A stretch of 64,000 nucleotides of DNA. Source: Ascarosepion bandense. Its lineage: Eukaryota; Mollusca; Cephalopoda; Sepiida; Sepiidae. The translations under genes and the position numbers were made by a program. Numbering within the stretch: the first letter of the stretch is position 1; each line of letters begins with the position of its first letter. Positions 10,329 through 21,639 of the stretch are shown here, piece by piece. The DNA lies in the NCBI GenBank assembly GCA_037127315.1, contig JBBBDQ010001271.1, positions 1,905,501 through 1,969,500 of the forward strand. Reading direction: 5' to 3'. A model generated the notes under the pieces. The model saw only the letters and a list, made by a program, of their open reading frames with translations, made no database searches and was not told where the DNA came from.

Positions 10329-10663
10329 TGTTAGGGCGCCGCTCCTATTTGACTACAAATGGACTGTTCCCATTGCTATATATAGCAATGGTGGATTATC
10401 TACAGGAGAGTCGTAGAGAGTCACTTGAGAGTCTCTAATGAGTTACTGAAGAGTCAGAGCGAGTCAGTGAAGAGTTAGTCACACTTCCGGTGGCGTACCG
10501 GAAGTAATCACGTATACACACGTCTTACGACGGATTGGACTTTGTATCTTTCTATTGTAAATATTACTAATCACTTCTGTACTTACTAACCATCTTTCCG
10601 CGGAATACAAATTATATTCTGATTCTGTTGTTGAGTTATTCATTTATACTTGGCGACATAACA
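10329..10663. mobile_element. Solo LTR with 5-bp target-site duplication
   Basis: Begins TGTTAGGGCG and ends CGACATAACA, so the ends are TG...CA with 5-bp inverted termini TGTTA/TAACA. Flanked by GTCAG on both sides (10324-10328 and 10664-10668). This is the hallmark of an LTR retrotransposon integration reduced to one LTR. Inside are a TATA-like TATATATA within a 22-bp palindrome (10370-10391) and a cluster of GAGTC-type repeats at about 10405-10480, which could be U3 promoter elements. No internal retroelement sequence or second LTR is next to it. Ty3/Gypsy is plausible from size and duplication length but unproven. Orientation was not decided; the TATA placement favours plus. Confidence 0.75.
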
Positions 10664-10668
10664 GTCAG

Positions 10669-11334
10669 TCAAAGAGAGAAGGAAGCGGATAGCACTTAAC
10701 CCACCCACGATGTAACAAGAGACTTTTCAAACCACTGATCGGGCACAACTGTCCAATAGACACGCACTTTCACTCCCTTACCTTCTCGTGTTGCTTTCTA
10801 ATCTCTCCTTCTTCGTTTTCACCTACTCACCGTACACAAGAGCAAGAGAGGGACAAGACATTACAACTACTTTGTTGATATACACAGCAAAAACATGGAC
10901 TTACCTTTTTATGCACAAATCACATTTCGCTAAACAAACTCATAATTCTGTAAACTAGTAACTGCACATTTTCTTAGAACATTTTCACAGTTTAATAATT
11001 TCATACATACAAGTTGATGTTATACTTTGATGTTATACTTTGATGTTATACTGTTCGATAAATAAATGTTCCTTCATTTATATAAACGAGACAGTTTTAT
11101 CTTCCAACCCTTTGACAAACTTTAAATTGTGGGAAGTTCCTGTATGTTTGGCACAAGGCCAATTTAATAAACATTATCGAGCTCTCTACTTTAGTTAATA
11201 TATCTAGCTATCTAGCTGTTCAATAAATTAAGAAAAGTTCAAATGACTTTGTAGATGTTAAATAGGTTGTGGGTTCTATGTATTTTTTAGGTGAAGGTGC
11301 GTGTTCAATATATAAACAAAGACGATAGAAGAAC
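10669..11334. other. Unassigned DNA; three short direct repeats at 11015-11052
   Basis: GATGTTATACTTT occurs in three tandem copies. Otherwise nothing recognised. Confidence 0.45.
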
Positions 11335-11460
11335 TTTTTAAAAGATCAATACCACCTCACGCAACAAGGCAGTAAAGCCACGAAAATTCAAGAGGTTACA
11401 GAGTGTGGAAGAATTAGAAACATAAACATTAATAAGGAAGGGAAAGTGAAAAGAGTAATC
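11335..11460 (-). mobile_element. LINE-J tail fragment
   Basis: A degraded minus-strand LINE-J 3' end (ACCTCACGCAACAAGGCAGT on plus), directly followed by a second, longer LINE-J copy that starts with its own tail at about 11478. Confidence 0.55.
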
Positions 11461-11477
11461 AGGACAATAGATAACGA

Positions 11478-13680
11478 CTTATTAAAATCAATTCACCTCA
11501 AGCACTGCCACAGGTGCGAAGGGGGTTACAAGAGAGAAATGCAAAAAGAAAGAGCAACAAGATACGGGGTGTCGGGGGAAAGGATAAGAGAAAGATGGGA
11601 ATGAAGGTGATAAAAGATGGCAATTGACGTTGGACTTAAACAGAGATTGTAGCTGTCGGGGAAGCAAGTGTACGGAAGAGTGAGGCCAGGAGGCGTAGTG
11701 TATTGCTTTCTGGGAGATTAGCGTTACCCATACTGATAGGAGGGAGGAACGTTTGTCTATAATGAATAAAGAAAAGCATCTTTGTTTAGGAAACATTAAA
11801 AGATTGGAGGTCCTTGTCAAGAGCAGTTGCGAGGTTTACTTTATCTGCCTTAAGGAGGGAATAAATGGTAGTGTCGTTTGCGTAGATGCCTACTTGTGAA
11901 CTGATTACATCAGGAAGATTATTGAAAAAGATCAGGAAAAGCGTAGGACCTAGGATAGAGACTTGTGATAGATCTGGAATATGACCTTCATTGCACGATT
12001 TGTCAGGAACGATTGGATTAGACCAAACATGCGTTCCATTTATACCATCACCCTGTTGATTGAGCAGAAGGCCAGCATGCCAAAACCTATAAAGCGCTTT
12101 CGGGATATCCAGAGCAACAGTACGAGCTTCGCCGTTCTTATCAAGAGCTTGTCATATATATTTGATGGTTGTTAGAATATCAGTTTTAGACTTGGCGACG
12201 CGGAAGCCATACTGTTTGTCAGAGAATAGGTTGTGAGATGTAAGATGCTGAATCTACTTTGAACACTTTGCCAAAAATCAGTAGGAGGCTGATAGGGCGA
12301 TAAATAGAAAAGTATTAGGGTTCTCCAGAGTTTTTAAAGACGGGAACTACATAGAAAGACTTCCAGTAAGCAAGAAGCAGAGGGGCAGTAGTTGTAGAGT
12401 TTGGAGAGAATAAGAGAGTTCGGAGTAGCATTTTTTTAGGACGATGACTGGAATTCCGTCTTTTCCGCTTGCTTTATGAGGGTTAAACTTAGAAATTATG
12501 CCAGAGACTAGAGTATACATCACTCAGTTGGGATTCAGTTCTAGGTGGGAAGTCAGTAGTGAGTATATTATACGAGTCAATGTAGAGTTAGAGGAAAATT
12601 TGAGAGCAAAACACTCGGCTTTGTGCGTCGTGGCTGTGAGGAATAAAGAAGGGATGGAGGGTTTACAATTGTTTAACACACTTTTGCAGAGCCGCCAATA
12701 CTCTTTGGAAACAAACTTGCTGGCTGCTATGCGCTGCTTCATTTTATCAGCCAACAACAGCTTAGCATCGTTTAAAATCCTCTAGCACTCATTATGGGCA
12801 GAGACGAAAAGGTGCTTATTATATTCAGACGCATCGTTCCGGTAAAGCCGGAAGAAGTGATACTAGTGGGCAATGGCAGCCGAGCAAGAAGGAGAAAACC
12901 AAGAAGATTAATGAGGTTTAAGTCGGGACTTACTGGATGGGGTAAAAGCATCCATGCCAGCTTCCAGCTATGGGGTAAAAGCATTGATGTATGCTCCTAG
13001 GTGAATTAGGAGGATACCTGAGAGACACAGTCTTCAACGGGGAGACTAAACACTTTGTTCCAAGGCACGTCACACAAGAAATCGCGGAAGGACTCTCAGT
13101 TCGCTCTTTGATAGCAATAAGATATTTTGCTGTTTGGAGGTTCCTAGAGGAGGGGTAATGGAAAGAGATAACGGAAACCACAGCATGATCAGAGTTGCCA
13201 AGAGGGCAGAGCTGCATGGAATGACAGGAGTCAGGGATAGAAGTGAAGCAGGGAAGCGTGTCCTTCGGGAATACTGAAGAAGCGCGTGGGGATATCCACC
13301 ACTTGCGCAAGAGACTGAGTGATTGCGATGTTCAGGGTATGCATGGCAGTAGGATCAATAACGAAGTTTTTCAGCCACGAAACATGGTGGGCACTGAAGT
13401 CATCGAACACGAATATATTAGCGAACGGGTGAGAGGAAATTGCCTTATCTATATTATCAGAAATACTGTCTAGGAAGGAACAGTCAGGAGAGGAAAGGGA
13501 GCGGTAGACAAAAAAGATAGCTGAGTTTAGTAGAGACAGACGGGCGTACACATTTGAATGGTATGGAGATTCAAGAGAAATCACTCTAGCCAGAGGGAGA
13601 TATTCGCTGACATAGACCTTCAGTGTACAATGGAGTCCTTCCCCATGAGGGGAGGTAACCAGAAATCAAGAAATCAGAGG
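11478..13680 (-). pseudogene. LINE-J, longest copy: endonuclease and reverse transcriptase remnants
   Basis: Read on the minus strand, the order is that of a Jockey/CR1-type ORF2. About 13584-13231 is an apurinic-type endonuclease (VFDDFSAHHVSWL, then HTLNIAITQSLAQVVDIPTR). About 13185 has the LGNSDHAVVSV block, the endonuclease SDH motif. About 12757-12524 is a linker with YWRLCKSVLNNCKPSIP. About 12140-12060 carries RT block ARTVALDIPKALYRFWHAGL. About 11945-11855 carries FLIFFNNLPDVISSQVGIYA followed by NDTTIYS, where the usual YADD reads YAND. The tail ends at about 11478. Many frameshifts and stops, a mutated RT catalytic aspartate and a probable deletion after the YADD region make it non-functional. 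It is the only copy here in which the endonuclease is visible. Apparent plus-strand frames inside are antisense shadows. Confidence 0.85.
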
Positions 13681-14569
13681 AGGGGATTGAAGGGTTAAGA
13701 TGTCTGATAATGAACATTCACGTGAATACCACAATGACTTATCCAAGAAACATATCAAAGACACAAAATACAAAAAAGGAACAGAAATGATAATCATTCA
13801 TATATAATAAAAGATGTAACCTTATGAAGTCAAAAATAAAAATGGTGGTATAGTTAATAAAACCTGGCCTTTACTCATTTATTATCGCAACCTCGTCTAT
13901 ACCATACGATCATCTATAAGTTTAAAAGTTTTGTTATACCTTCTTGCTATTAAAAATCTATGCTTAAAATGACTTAGCATCAGAATGTAATTATATTTAT
14001 TAAAAAATTCTTCTAAAAATAAAATATATACTCTGAAACTTTATTTGAGGAATATTAGTTGGTTTAAAATGTAAATAATCTGATTTGAAATAAATATTAT
14101 TTACTTTAATTTGAAAAAATTGAAAATGGATTTTAAAGACGAACAATAGCAGCGATTTACGGACCTTTCATCGTTCATCAATCAATTAACAAGCACTGAT
14201 AAGGTGACAGTTTTACGTTCTTCTACGAAGAACAACATAAAACATTTTCTATCTGTTAAAACAGTTTAAGAAAACGATAGGTGAACGCTTTTTTTATATA
14301 ATTTTAAGTACTCTGTAATCATAAAAATTTTAGAAATATTCCTGGTCATCTAATTTTAGGAAAGTTGACTTTAAAATTTACTATAGTCATCGATCTTTTT
14401 TTTATTTTTTATTTTTTTGATAATATCGTGTACAGTCACCTTTACACTGAAAATAGTCACGTTTTATACATGTATTGTAAAAAAATGAAAAAATATTTTA
14501 AAAATCTCATTGCGTGATGATTTGTCTTAAACTTTTCAATTTTTGATTAGTAAATATAGTCTTCACTTA
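13681..14569. other. AT-rich DNA, nothing recognised
   Basis: No coding or repeat signal recognised. Confidence 0.4.
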
Positions 14570-15115
14570 ATAACGAAGGCAAATTTTGAAGAAATTTAAA
14601 AAGGTTCTTAAAACATTAAAAGTTATTATAATTTAAAAAAGAAAAAAATGAAACCAATTCTTTTAAAAATTCTCATTATTCATCGACATTTTTTCTCCAG
14701 ACTAATGTCCTTATTTATAAAAATAATTAAAAGCTTATCTAATGTCATAGTTTTATTGCATTTTTTAAAAAATTTTACTATTCAGAGCAGATTTTCGGGA
14801 AAGCAGTAACTGTTTGTATATAAATGATTTACATTCTTCAAGGAGTCCTGCGTTTAATTAATAAAAATAAGGTTTAGGGACAGAATATAATTTCTGGAAA
14901 ATTAATGAAATTAACTTTTTCGATGGGGTGGGGGTAACAGATGCAAAAAATGTTTTACCAATATTTTAAAAAAATAATAATTAAAAAAAAATAATCCATT
15001 TGTGAACAAGTCCTGAAAGCTTTATAAAATCTACCAATTATTTTGCAATAATTTCCAAATTAATGTGTTAATTTACCGAAAGCAAACGCGCTAAATTTTC
15101 CATAGTCTGCCCTGA

Positions 15116-15151
<36 letters not shown>

Positions 15152-15167
15152 AACAAACAAAAAATAT

Positions 15168-15211
<44 letters not shown>

Positions 15212-15335
15212 ATCATTAAAACTACCCTGGACTTTCCTCTTAACAATAACAAACATTTTGACGATAAAGTGTTGTTTTAAGCTTGGGATCCTCTTTTTGT
15301 TTTTTCTTAACGCTATGCTGTTTTTTAGCGAAAAA
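14570..15335 (+). repeat. Repeat G copy 2, uninterrupted
   Basis: Colinear with 5385-5690 plus 6470-6965 but without the LINE-J insertion, so it serves as the empty-site reference. Contains an A-run (15119-15150) and a (TAGA)n tract (15167-15211) absent from copy 1. Confidence 0.7.
15119..15211. repeat. Poly-A run and (TAGA)n microsatellite
   Basis: About 32 A residues, then about eleven TAGA units. Confidence 0.95.
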
Positions 15336-15799
15336 GTTTTCAATTTCAAAAACCCGTACTGATTTTTCTCTTCCAACGAGACCTATATTATTCGGTAAAT
15401 GGAAATGAATGATAAAAGAGAAAATAAAAGATTGAAATCCCATTGCACTTGGGGGGGGGGGGAGAAAAAAAAAGACAAAATGATACACTGCAGGAATTTT
15501 TTTTTTAAGTAAAAATCTGAGGAATTTTTTTATTTAAGTGAAAATCTGAGGAATGATCATTTGAAATATATACACCAGCAAATGTTGAACAGTGTGTGCA
15601 TTCGTAATAAAAAAAAAGTAAAAAAAAAAAACTTCTTTAATTTGTAGATAACTAAAACTGTAAACCTTTAAAACTGTGCAATTAGAACATGGGACCAGGT
15701 AAACAGTTCTTTAAGTAAGTATTTATGCAATGTCCTTTCAAAACGTAGGTAATCGTGGGTCTTCTCAAATGCCTTTTTATGTAATTTCTGTTGTTATGA
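15336..15799. other. AT-rich DNA with a G11 run
   Basis: A G homopolymer lies at about 15451-15462. Nothing else recognised. Confidence 0.45.
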
Positions 15800-16140
15800 C
15801 TGTGGGGTTTGATACATTGACACCCACACACACACACACACATACATGGTGATTCAGCGTTCACGTGATAACTTAGTTTCCCGCGTAAACGAATGCCAAT
15901 AAAAGCAGGGAACGTCACGTGGTACGCTAGTTAGGATTTTGTTCCGGACAAGAGCAGACATGTTTCCCTAACTCACAAAAACACACGCGCACTAATTGCG
16001 GGTAGCAATTAGGGGCGCAATTTTTTATTTTCTCACCAGGGAAAGAACTTCTCTTTCCTTAATTTTATGCATGCTGTCAACCCTATGTAACCTTTGTTAA
16101 TATATTGTTTTTCTTGTTACTTTCGCCTACTCGTTCTTTC
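15800..16140. repeat. Repeat F copy 2, unclassified
   Basis: Same order of blocks as 4520-4800: CACGTGATAA, TTTCCCGC, CACGTGGTAC, CGCACTAATTGC. Includes AATAAAAGC near 15899. LTR identity is possible but no termini or duplications were found. Confidence 0.45.
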
Positions 16141-16452
16141 TTATTGCCTATTTTATTTCGCCCCCCCCCCCCGTTACGTCGAGTCGACTCGTAAACTTAA
16201 ATTAGTAATGGACGCTTTGTCCTCTACATGACTTTCTGGGAAAGGTCGAGATACATGGTTTGGAATGATTTTTCTTCTTTTTTACTGGTTGCCACTCAAC
16301 TCAAGACTTAAGAACCCAGTCACTTTAGCATTTCTTCATAGTTCTGAGAGGGTAGAGAAGAAACAGATTCATTCATAACTTTTCAAAGGGTATTAAAAGT
16401 GAATGCAACAGACTCGACGGAAATTTAAAATAATAGGGAATGCAAAACTAAG
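16141..16452. other. Unassigned DNA with C-run
   Basis: A C homopolymer lies at about 16160-16172. Nothing else recognised. Confidence 0.4.
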
Positions 16453-16456
16453 GCAT

Positions 16457-16753
16457 GTTCAGTCAGTTAATTTCCGAACGTGATACACGTTTGGGAGACC
16501 ATCTCTCTTCTTGCGAGACATGAGTGAGGTAGCAGAAGATTTTCCCGTCTTTTTAGTTTCTGCGGTAGACTGGTTGTCAACTAAGGCTATATAGAATACA
16601 ATCTATTTTGCTATTAAACCCATAGCTGGAGGGAAAAGAGATGGATTAAATACTTTTTATAGTGTGCATAAGTGAATAAAACGAATTAGGCTGGAATTCG
16701 AACTCGGCTCTCCGATTTCTCATTCAGAGCCAATAACCATTACACCACAACGC
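16457..16753 (-). mobile_element. SINE-A copy 3, full length
   Basis: Minus strand: the head GCGTTGTGGTGTAATGGTTA, B box GAGTTCGAATTCC, then the family body to TTAACTGACTGAAC. Diverged in the body. No clear duplication. Confidence 0.85.
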
Positions 16754-17145
16754 ATAAGCAAATCAAGTGTCCAATTTTGCACCTTAACATCGAATTATTC
16801 AATGTATAAGAAAATGTATTCATGAGGATGTTAGTTCTTACGGAAAGATAAATGACTTTGACCCCAATATCTTATGAACACTGAGCAAATGTTTGATTTT
16901 TACATTTAAAATGAATTAACGTTGTTTTTGAAGGTTTATTTTCTTTTCTTTTTTATGATTACAAATTTTACAAATTGTATCCTGCTTGCGCAACAGAGTT
17001 CGTAGCTCACGATACGTTGGAAGAGAGAGAAACTAATCCTTCTTTGTATCAGGCAGTCGTTCTGATTATTCCTTTGGGAGTTTAAAGGACTGGACTAGCC
17101 TGTCCTGCTTTCTAGTGAAAGGGTAGAGAGAACTAACAACGAAGC
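16754..17145. other. Unassigned DNA
   Basis: Nothing recognised. Confidence 0.35.
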
Positions 17146-17147
17146 TC

Positions 17148-17215
17148 TCAGCTCAGTTGGTAAATGGTCGGTGGGGATGCGGTAAGTACGAGTTGGATTG
17201 TCTTTCGCTTTGGTA
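17148..17215 (+). repeat. tRNA-like fragment
   Basis: GAAGCTCTCAGCTCAGTTGG followed by TAAATGG resembles a tRNA D-arm and A box. About 45 nt later GAGTTGGATTGTC is a weak B-box match. Possibly a SINE head or tRNA relic. Confidence 0.3.
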
Positions 17216-17599
17216 CAGGCTCTTTGATCTTTCGTTTAATCAAGTATCCGGTTTAAGAAACGAGAGATTGACCTTTTAAGAATGTTGGTGTTAAGGAAAT
17301 AGTAATTATCTCCTATCAAAGCAGAAATCTGTGTGCAAGACAAAAAATTAATAAAATAATTATGGGAGTAGCATCTCGTTATACATGCATGTCACTACAT
17401 ACGAGCTCTGATCAATATTGGGACCGTTACAGCGGTAACTGACCTAAAGAACACAGAGTGAACCTGCTTGGCGCAGATTGACCTTAAACCCTGTCGCGCA
17501 TGCACGCTAAGTTATAACGTTCTCGTTCACTTCCGTTGTTTAGAGCAATACTTGGAAGAAAAGTGTGTAGAGTGTGGTCACAGGATACCACAGACATGC

Positions 17600-17890
17600 C
17601 ACCACAATGACTATGGCTTGCGCAGTAGTTTTGGTCGAAACACGAGATTCCCAGGTCTGACAACCACCATATTTCCCAGATCTTGCCCTACGACATTTTC
17701 CGTTTTCCAAAAGTAACATTCCACTTGAAAGAAACAAAATTTCAAAACGCATAGAAAATCTAAGAGAATACAACAAGGTAGCTGCTCGCTATCTTAATAA
17801 ATTAGTTCCAGGAATGCTTCCAGCAATGAAAACGAAACTAAATAAAAAGTGCGGTTTCAGAAGGAGACTAATTCGAAGGAGGTTAAATGT
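17600..17890 (+). pseudogene. Mariner-type transposase remnant (C-terminal part)
   Basis: At 17661-17735 one frame reads QPPYFPDLALRHFPFSK, matching the conserved PPYSPDLAPCDFFLFPK region around the third catalytic Asp of mariner transposases. A second frame at 17806-17883 reads FQECFQQ-stop-KRN-stop-IKSAVSEGD-stop-FEGG, matching the family's C-terminal FQ-x3-FQQW and GDYFEG ending. In the GDYFEG block the Tyr codon has become a stop. At least one frameshift and several stops separate the blocks. The upstream half (HTH and first two catalytic Asp residues) was not recognised. No flanking inverted repeats were identified. Confidence 0.7.
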
Positions 17891-19042
17891 CGAATTGATA
17901 TGTATTGCAGTTTACTTTTCAAAGCAACAATCCCGATATTTCTTTGATGAAAGATATGAAGTTAAAAATTATAAAGATATATGTACAAACATCACAAACT
18001 AACAATGGATTCTTATCCATGAAGTGAATGACAAGCTAGAAAAACGGGACATGTTTTATACTCGGAACGAAACTCATCACTAACAATTTTTTTTTCCATC
18101 TTGTAATTCAGTTAATTATTTGGGCAGCAATGTGGCGGATTAGGAAAATTTTATGTTTTTTTTATTCATTTTTTTCCGAGTTCTAACAGTTTTTATTCGT
18201 TTTTTTTTTCTCGAGTCCTTAGTTAACAGTTTTTCGTTTTACACTCTGTAAGTATAGTAGAGTGATTATTGTAGCAAGCGCTTTCGATCAGTAATAAATT
18301 TACACTTTCATAATTTAGTCAGGAAAACTCTTTCTTGTTCGTCGCATGCAATGGAAAATTTGTGCGTGTATTTATTTCATTGAATGTGATGAACAAAGAA
18401 AAAAGACTATGAGGACGACACACACACTTCAAGAAACTCTAATCAAATTACGGAAAAATAAATTTATATATTCTGTCAATAGCCAACAGAGTTATCAGGG
18501 TGATATCTTAATATTTAATAAAGAAAAGTATATTTCTAAGTAATAAAATTATTAGACAAGAAGAAATATAATCGTATAAACGAAATAAGGAAAAAAAAAC
18601 CCAACAACTTTCAAATAAAATAGCGAAGAATAAAATAAGAATAAGCTAAAAAAAAAAAAAAAGAAAGAGAAATATTTAAAATTGATGATTTTCCTTAAAC
18701 AAAACGGAGAAATATGATCACAAAATCGATATACTTGTGTTAATTTTATTTTAACAAGTCAATGACCTTTTCTTTGAAGTGTAATAAAAAAAAAAACTAA
18801 CGAGAAAATATAAATGAATAAGATTTTTAAAAATGTTGAAATAAACATCCGCTTATGATGAAATTAAAAATTTTAAAAAATCAGAGATCTTTTTTTTTAA
18901 GCAATGTGATTAAGTTCTTTTCTTTCTTTTTTTTTTTTTTATCGGATTTTTTTTGTGATTTCTCTACTTTGTAGAGTTTTTAGTGAAAGTGAAAAATAAT
19001 ATACGACAAGTTTTCTATTTCTGTACCCATTACGACGCGTAA
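17891..19042. other. AT-rich DNA, nothing recognised
   Basis: Long A and T runs. No coding signal. Confidence 0.4.
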
Positions 19043-19044
19043 TC

Positions 19045-19045
<1 letters not shown>

Positions 19046-19111
<66 letters not shown>
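19046..19111. repeat. (CA)n microsatellite
   Basis: About 33 uninterrupted CA units. Confidence 0.97.
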
Positions 19112-19113
<2 letters not shown>

Positions 19114-19255
19114 TACGCATTTTGGTGAAGGTTTAATTGAAGAAAGGGTAAAAAATAAAAAGAGATGACCAAAAAAGAAAGGGATTGAGTTCTACAAGAA
19201 TTTTATGTATTTTTATTTTCAGTAAATGGATAAATAATAGTAAATTAAAAAAAAA

Positions 19256-19386
19256 AATCACTTCGTCCCAAGTAAGACGAAAAAACGATTAAGTCGCGAG
19301 GGGTTAATTACATTCTTTCACTCTCACTCAATAAGCCTTTTTACGTCTTAGGGGATTTTTCGTCTTACTTGGAGTGAAATGATTAA
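19256..19386. repeat. Two LINE-J tails in head-to-head inverted arrangement
   Basis: 19256-19310 resembles a minus-strand LINE-J tail (AATCACTTCGTCCCAAGTAAGACG, then a GGGGTTAATTAC block like GGGGTTACATAG). 19345-19386 is a plus-strand tail (CGTCTTACTTGGAGTGAAATGATTA). The two form a roughly 28-bp imperfect inverted repeat. It could equally be read as a small MITE whose ends resemble the LINE tail. Confidence 0.5.
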
Positions 19387-19510
19387 AAAATAAAAAATAA
19401 TTCTTGTAAAATTCGATCTTATGTTATCCCTCTCTCTTTCTTCTGGTTATCCTTGATTTTTTTACTTGTTTTTTTGTTCACCAAATGCGTAGTTGTTGTT
19501 GATTTTTTTT

Positions 19511-19513
<3 letters not shown>

Positions 19514-19564
<51 letters not shown>

Positions 19565-19587
19565 TGAGAGAGAGAGAGAGAGAGAGA
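19514..19587. repeat. (TG)n(GA)n compound microsatellite
   Basis: A long TG run to about 19562, then GAGAGA. Confidence 0.95.
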
Positions 19588-19774
19588 AAATCGGCGATAC
19601 CAGTTGAAATTTCAGATGAGGCTGCTTGTGTTTACTTAACACCTGGGAAAGGCATAAACCCATAACATTGCTCTGTCCCACCAGCAGGTATCTTGATACA
19701 AAAAGTATCTCACTGTTTTGTCACAATGTTTGATGGAGAGTGAGTAAGGGAGCCCTGAAAAAAAAAAAAAAAAA

Positions 19775-20362
19775 AAAAACGGCACAGGGGATAGAGACAT
19801 CAATTGAGCAATCAAAAAAAAAAATGACTTGACCCCAAAATGTGCAAGTTCAATACATAGCCAAAGTCAGTCAGTTAAGTGCCATATGTGATACACGCTT
19901 GGGTGATCATGTCTCGAAAGAGACATGACTGACTGGGCAGAAGATCATCCCGCAGTAGGTTGCCATTGCTTTCTGTGGTAGACTGGTTGCCGACCAAGGC
20001 TATAGAACCCAATCTGTCCTGCTATTTTACCCATAACTGGAAGGAATAGACGGATTAATACCTTTCCCAAGGGTATTTGCACTTAAGTGTTGGACAGTTA
20101 AGTTACTAAAAGGAAATTAACTGAAACAGATACCCAACAAAAGGCATTACACCTAGAATTTTGACAATCTACCCTCATAGACTAAATAAAGGAGTTGGTT
20201 CAAAATTCAAAATGTATAACATCTGAAGAAGTCTGGACTGTATAATGACTGAAATGTTGCAAATATAACAATAAAAATAAAAATAAAAAATAGAATTCTG
20301 AACGATGTAGATAATGTAAATAGTTATAGTACCTTATCTCAGAAATATTGACAGATGTATAA
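19775..20362 (+). mobile_element. SINE-C copy, split by a SINE-A insertion
   Basis: The tRNA-like head, with GACTTGACCCC and the B-box-like CAAGTTCAATACATAG, lies at 19775-19862. The body resumes at 20090 (ACTAAAAGGAAATTAACTGAA, CAATCTACC, CTGAAGAAG, TATCTCAGAAATAT). It aligns with 55847-56175. The body holds CTGAAGA at 20223-20229 and GAAA at 20251-20254 joined by a 4-bp complementary stem (AGTC/GACT). Confidence 0.65.
19864..20089 (-). mobile_element. SINE-A copy 4, head-truncated, inside SINE-C
   Basis: Body of SINE-A on the minus strand, from the CAGTCAGTTAAGTGCC end to the GGGTATTTGC block. The tRNA-like head is missing. Carries the conserved hairpin CATGTCTC-GAAA-GAGACATG. Confidence 0.88.
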
Positions 20363-20725
20363 AGTAATCCTCAGAAGGTTCCATGAATGATAACCATCTG
20401 AGGATTGCTTTAAACTCTGAAACTTGAACTCACTGTGAAGTTTTGTATTCCTGGATTATATATATATATAGTGTTGATGTCTTGTGTAGAACCAACCACA
20501 TATTTCTAAAGAAATAATAACAGGGAAATTGTGCACCTAAACACCACTCTTTAGCTTTGAATTCATATTTTTGTCCTTTTCTTAAGCAAGAATGTCCTGC
20601 TATTTAAGCAGAGGTGGGAGAGGAAGAATTCATTCATATGAATCAATTGGAATTTGAAAGCTCAATAATTTTATTTTCCATGGTGATAATTGTCATACTA
20701 ACCACACATCCATATATCCATTCAT

Positions 20726-20764
<39 letters not shown>

Positions 20765-21245
20765 TGAAAGAGTGGTAGAGATAAATCAAATATTGATTGA
20801 GAGAGAGGAGGGAGAAGAAAAAGCAAGAGATATCTAATTGCATCTTCATGTGCAGCACAATTTGACACAAGGTCAATTAATTAGTGTGGGCTTTTAGAAA
20901 ATTGCTTCTGGCACCTTGGTTAAGTTGCAGACATCAGAGAGTGTCCCAATCCTGCTGTCTAAGTGCAATAGAAAAGTGCCAACTGGGGAACCAGTCTCCA
21001 AAGCCATGGCTGAATTAATATATGGTGTATAATCAAAAGGCTAAATTCCTTGATTTTCAGTTTTATTTGATTACAAGTGTTTTCTTCAGGGAATTTTTAT
21101 TCATTAACAAGAATATATATGCTTGCATAATACCTGTAAAAAATTACGGACTTATCTGTGTGTCACTTAGCACTTCTAATTCAGAATCAGTGTAGTATCT
21201 GTTTGCCTTACTAAGCTGGATACCAAAGATTTATCGGTATGTTTA
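20363..21245. other. AT-rich DNA with short TA arrays
   Basis: (TA)n at about 20457-20470 and (TA)n(TG)n at 20725-20764. A GC-richer stretch at 20885-21010 looks like part of an unidentified repeat. No coding signal. Confidence 0.4.
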
Positions 21246-21251
21246 TCTAGA

Positions 21252-21565
21252 GAAGTCAGTCAGTTAGTTTAGTGTCATATGTGATACAGGCTTGAGCGAT
21301 CATATCTTGAAAGAGACATGATTGATTGGGCAGAAGATTATCCCACAGTAGGTTGCCATTACTTTCTGCAGTAGACTGGTTGCCAAACAAGGCTAGAGAA
21401 CCCAATCTGTTATTTAACCCATAACTGGAGGGAAGATATGAATTAATATCTTTCCCAAGGGTATTTGCATGTAAGTGAATGCAGGGAATTCAAATGGAAT
21501 TTGAAATCGGCTCCCCGATTTCTTGTTCTGAGCTGACATCCACTGCACCACAATGCACATCCATC
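21252..21565 (-). mobile_element. SINE-A copy 5, full length
   Basis: Head on the minus strand (GTGCATTGTGGTGCAGTGGA, then B-box-like GATTTCAAATTCC) followed by the full body. A possible 7-bp duplication, ATCTAGA, is at 21245-21251 and 21566-21572. Confidence 0.88.
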
Positions 21566-21639
21566 ATCTAGATAAGACAAATATTAAAAAAATGTATATT
21601 TTGATACAAATGCATACATATTTGTATGAATGTAAATAT

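Noticed and set aside
12498..13473. Plus-strand frames of 60-95 codons
   Set aside because: Antisense to the minus-strand LINE-J endonuclease/RT remnant.
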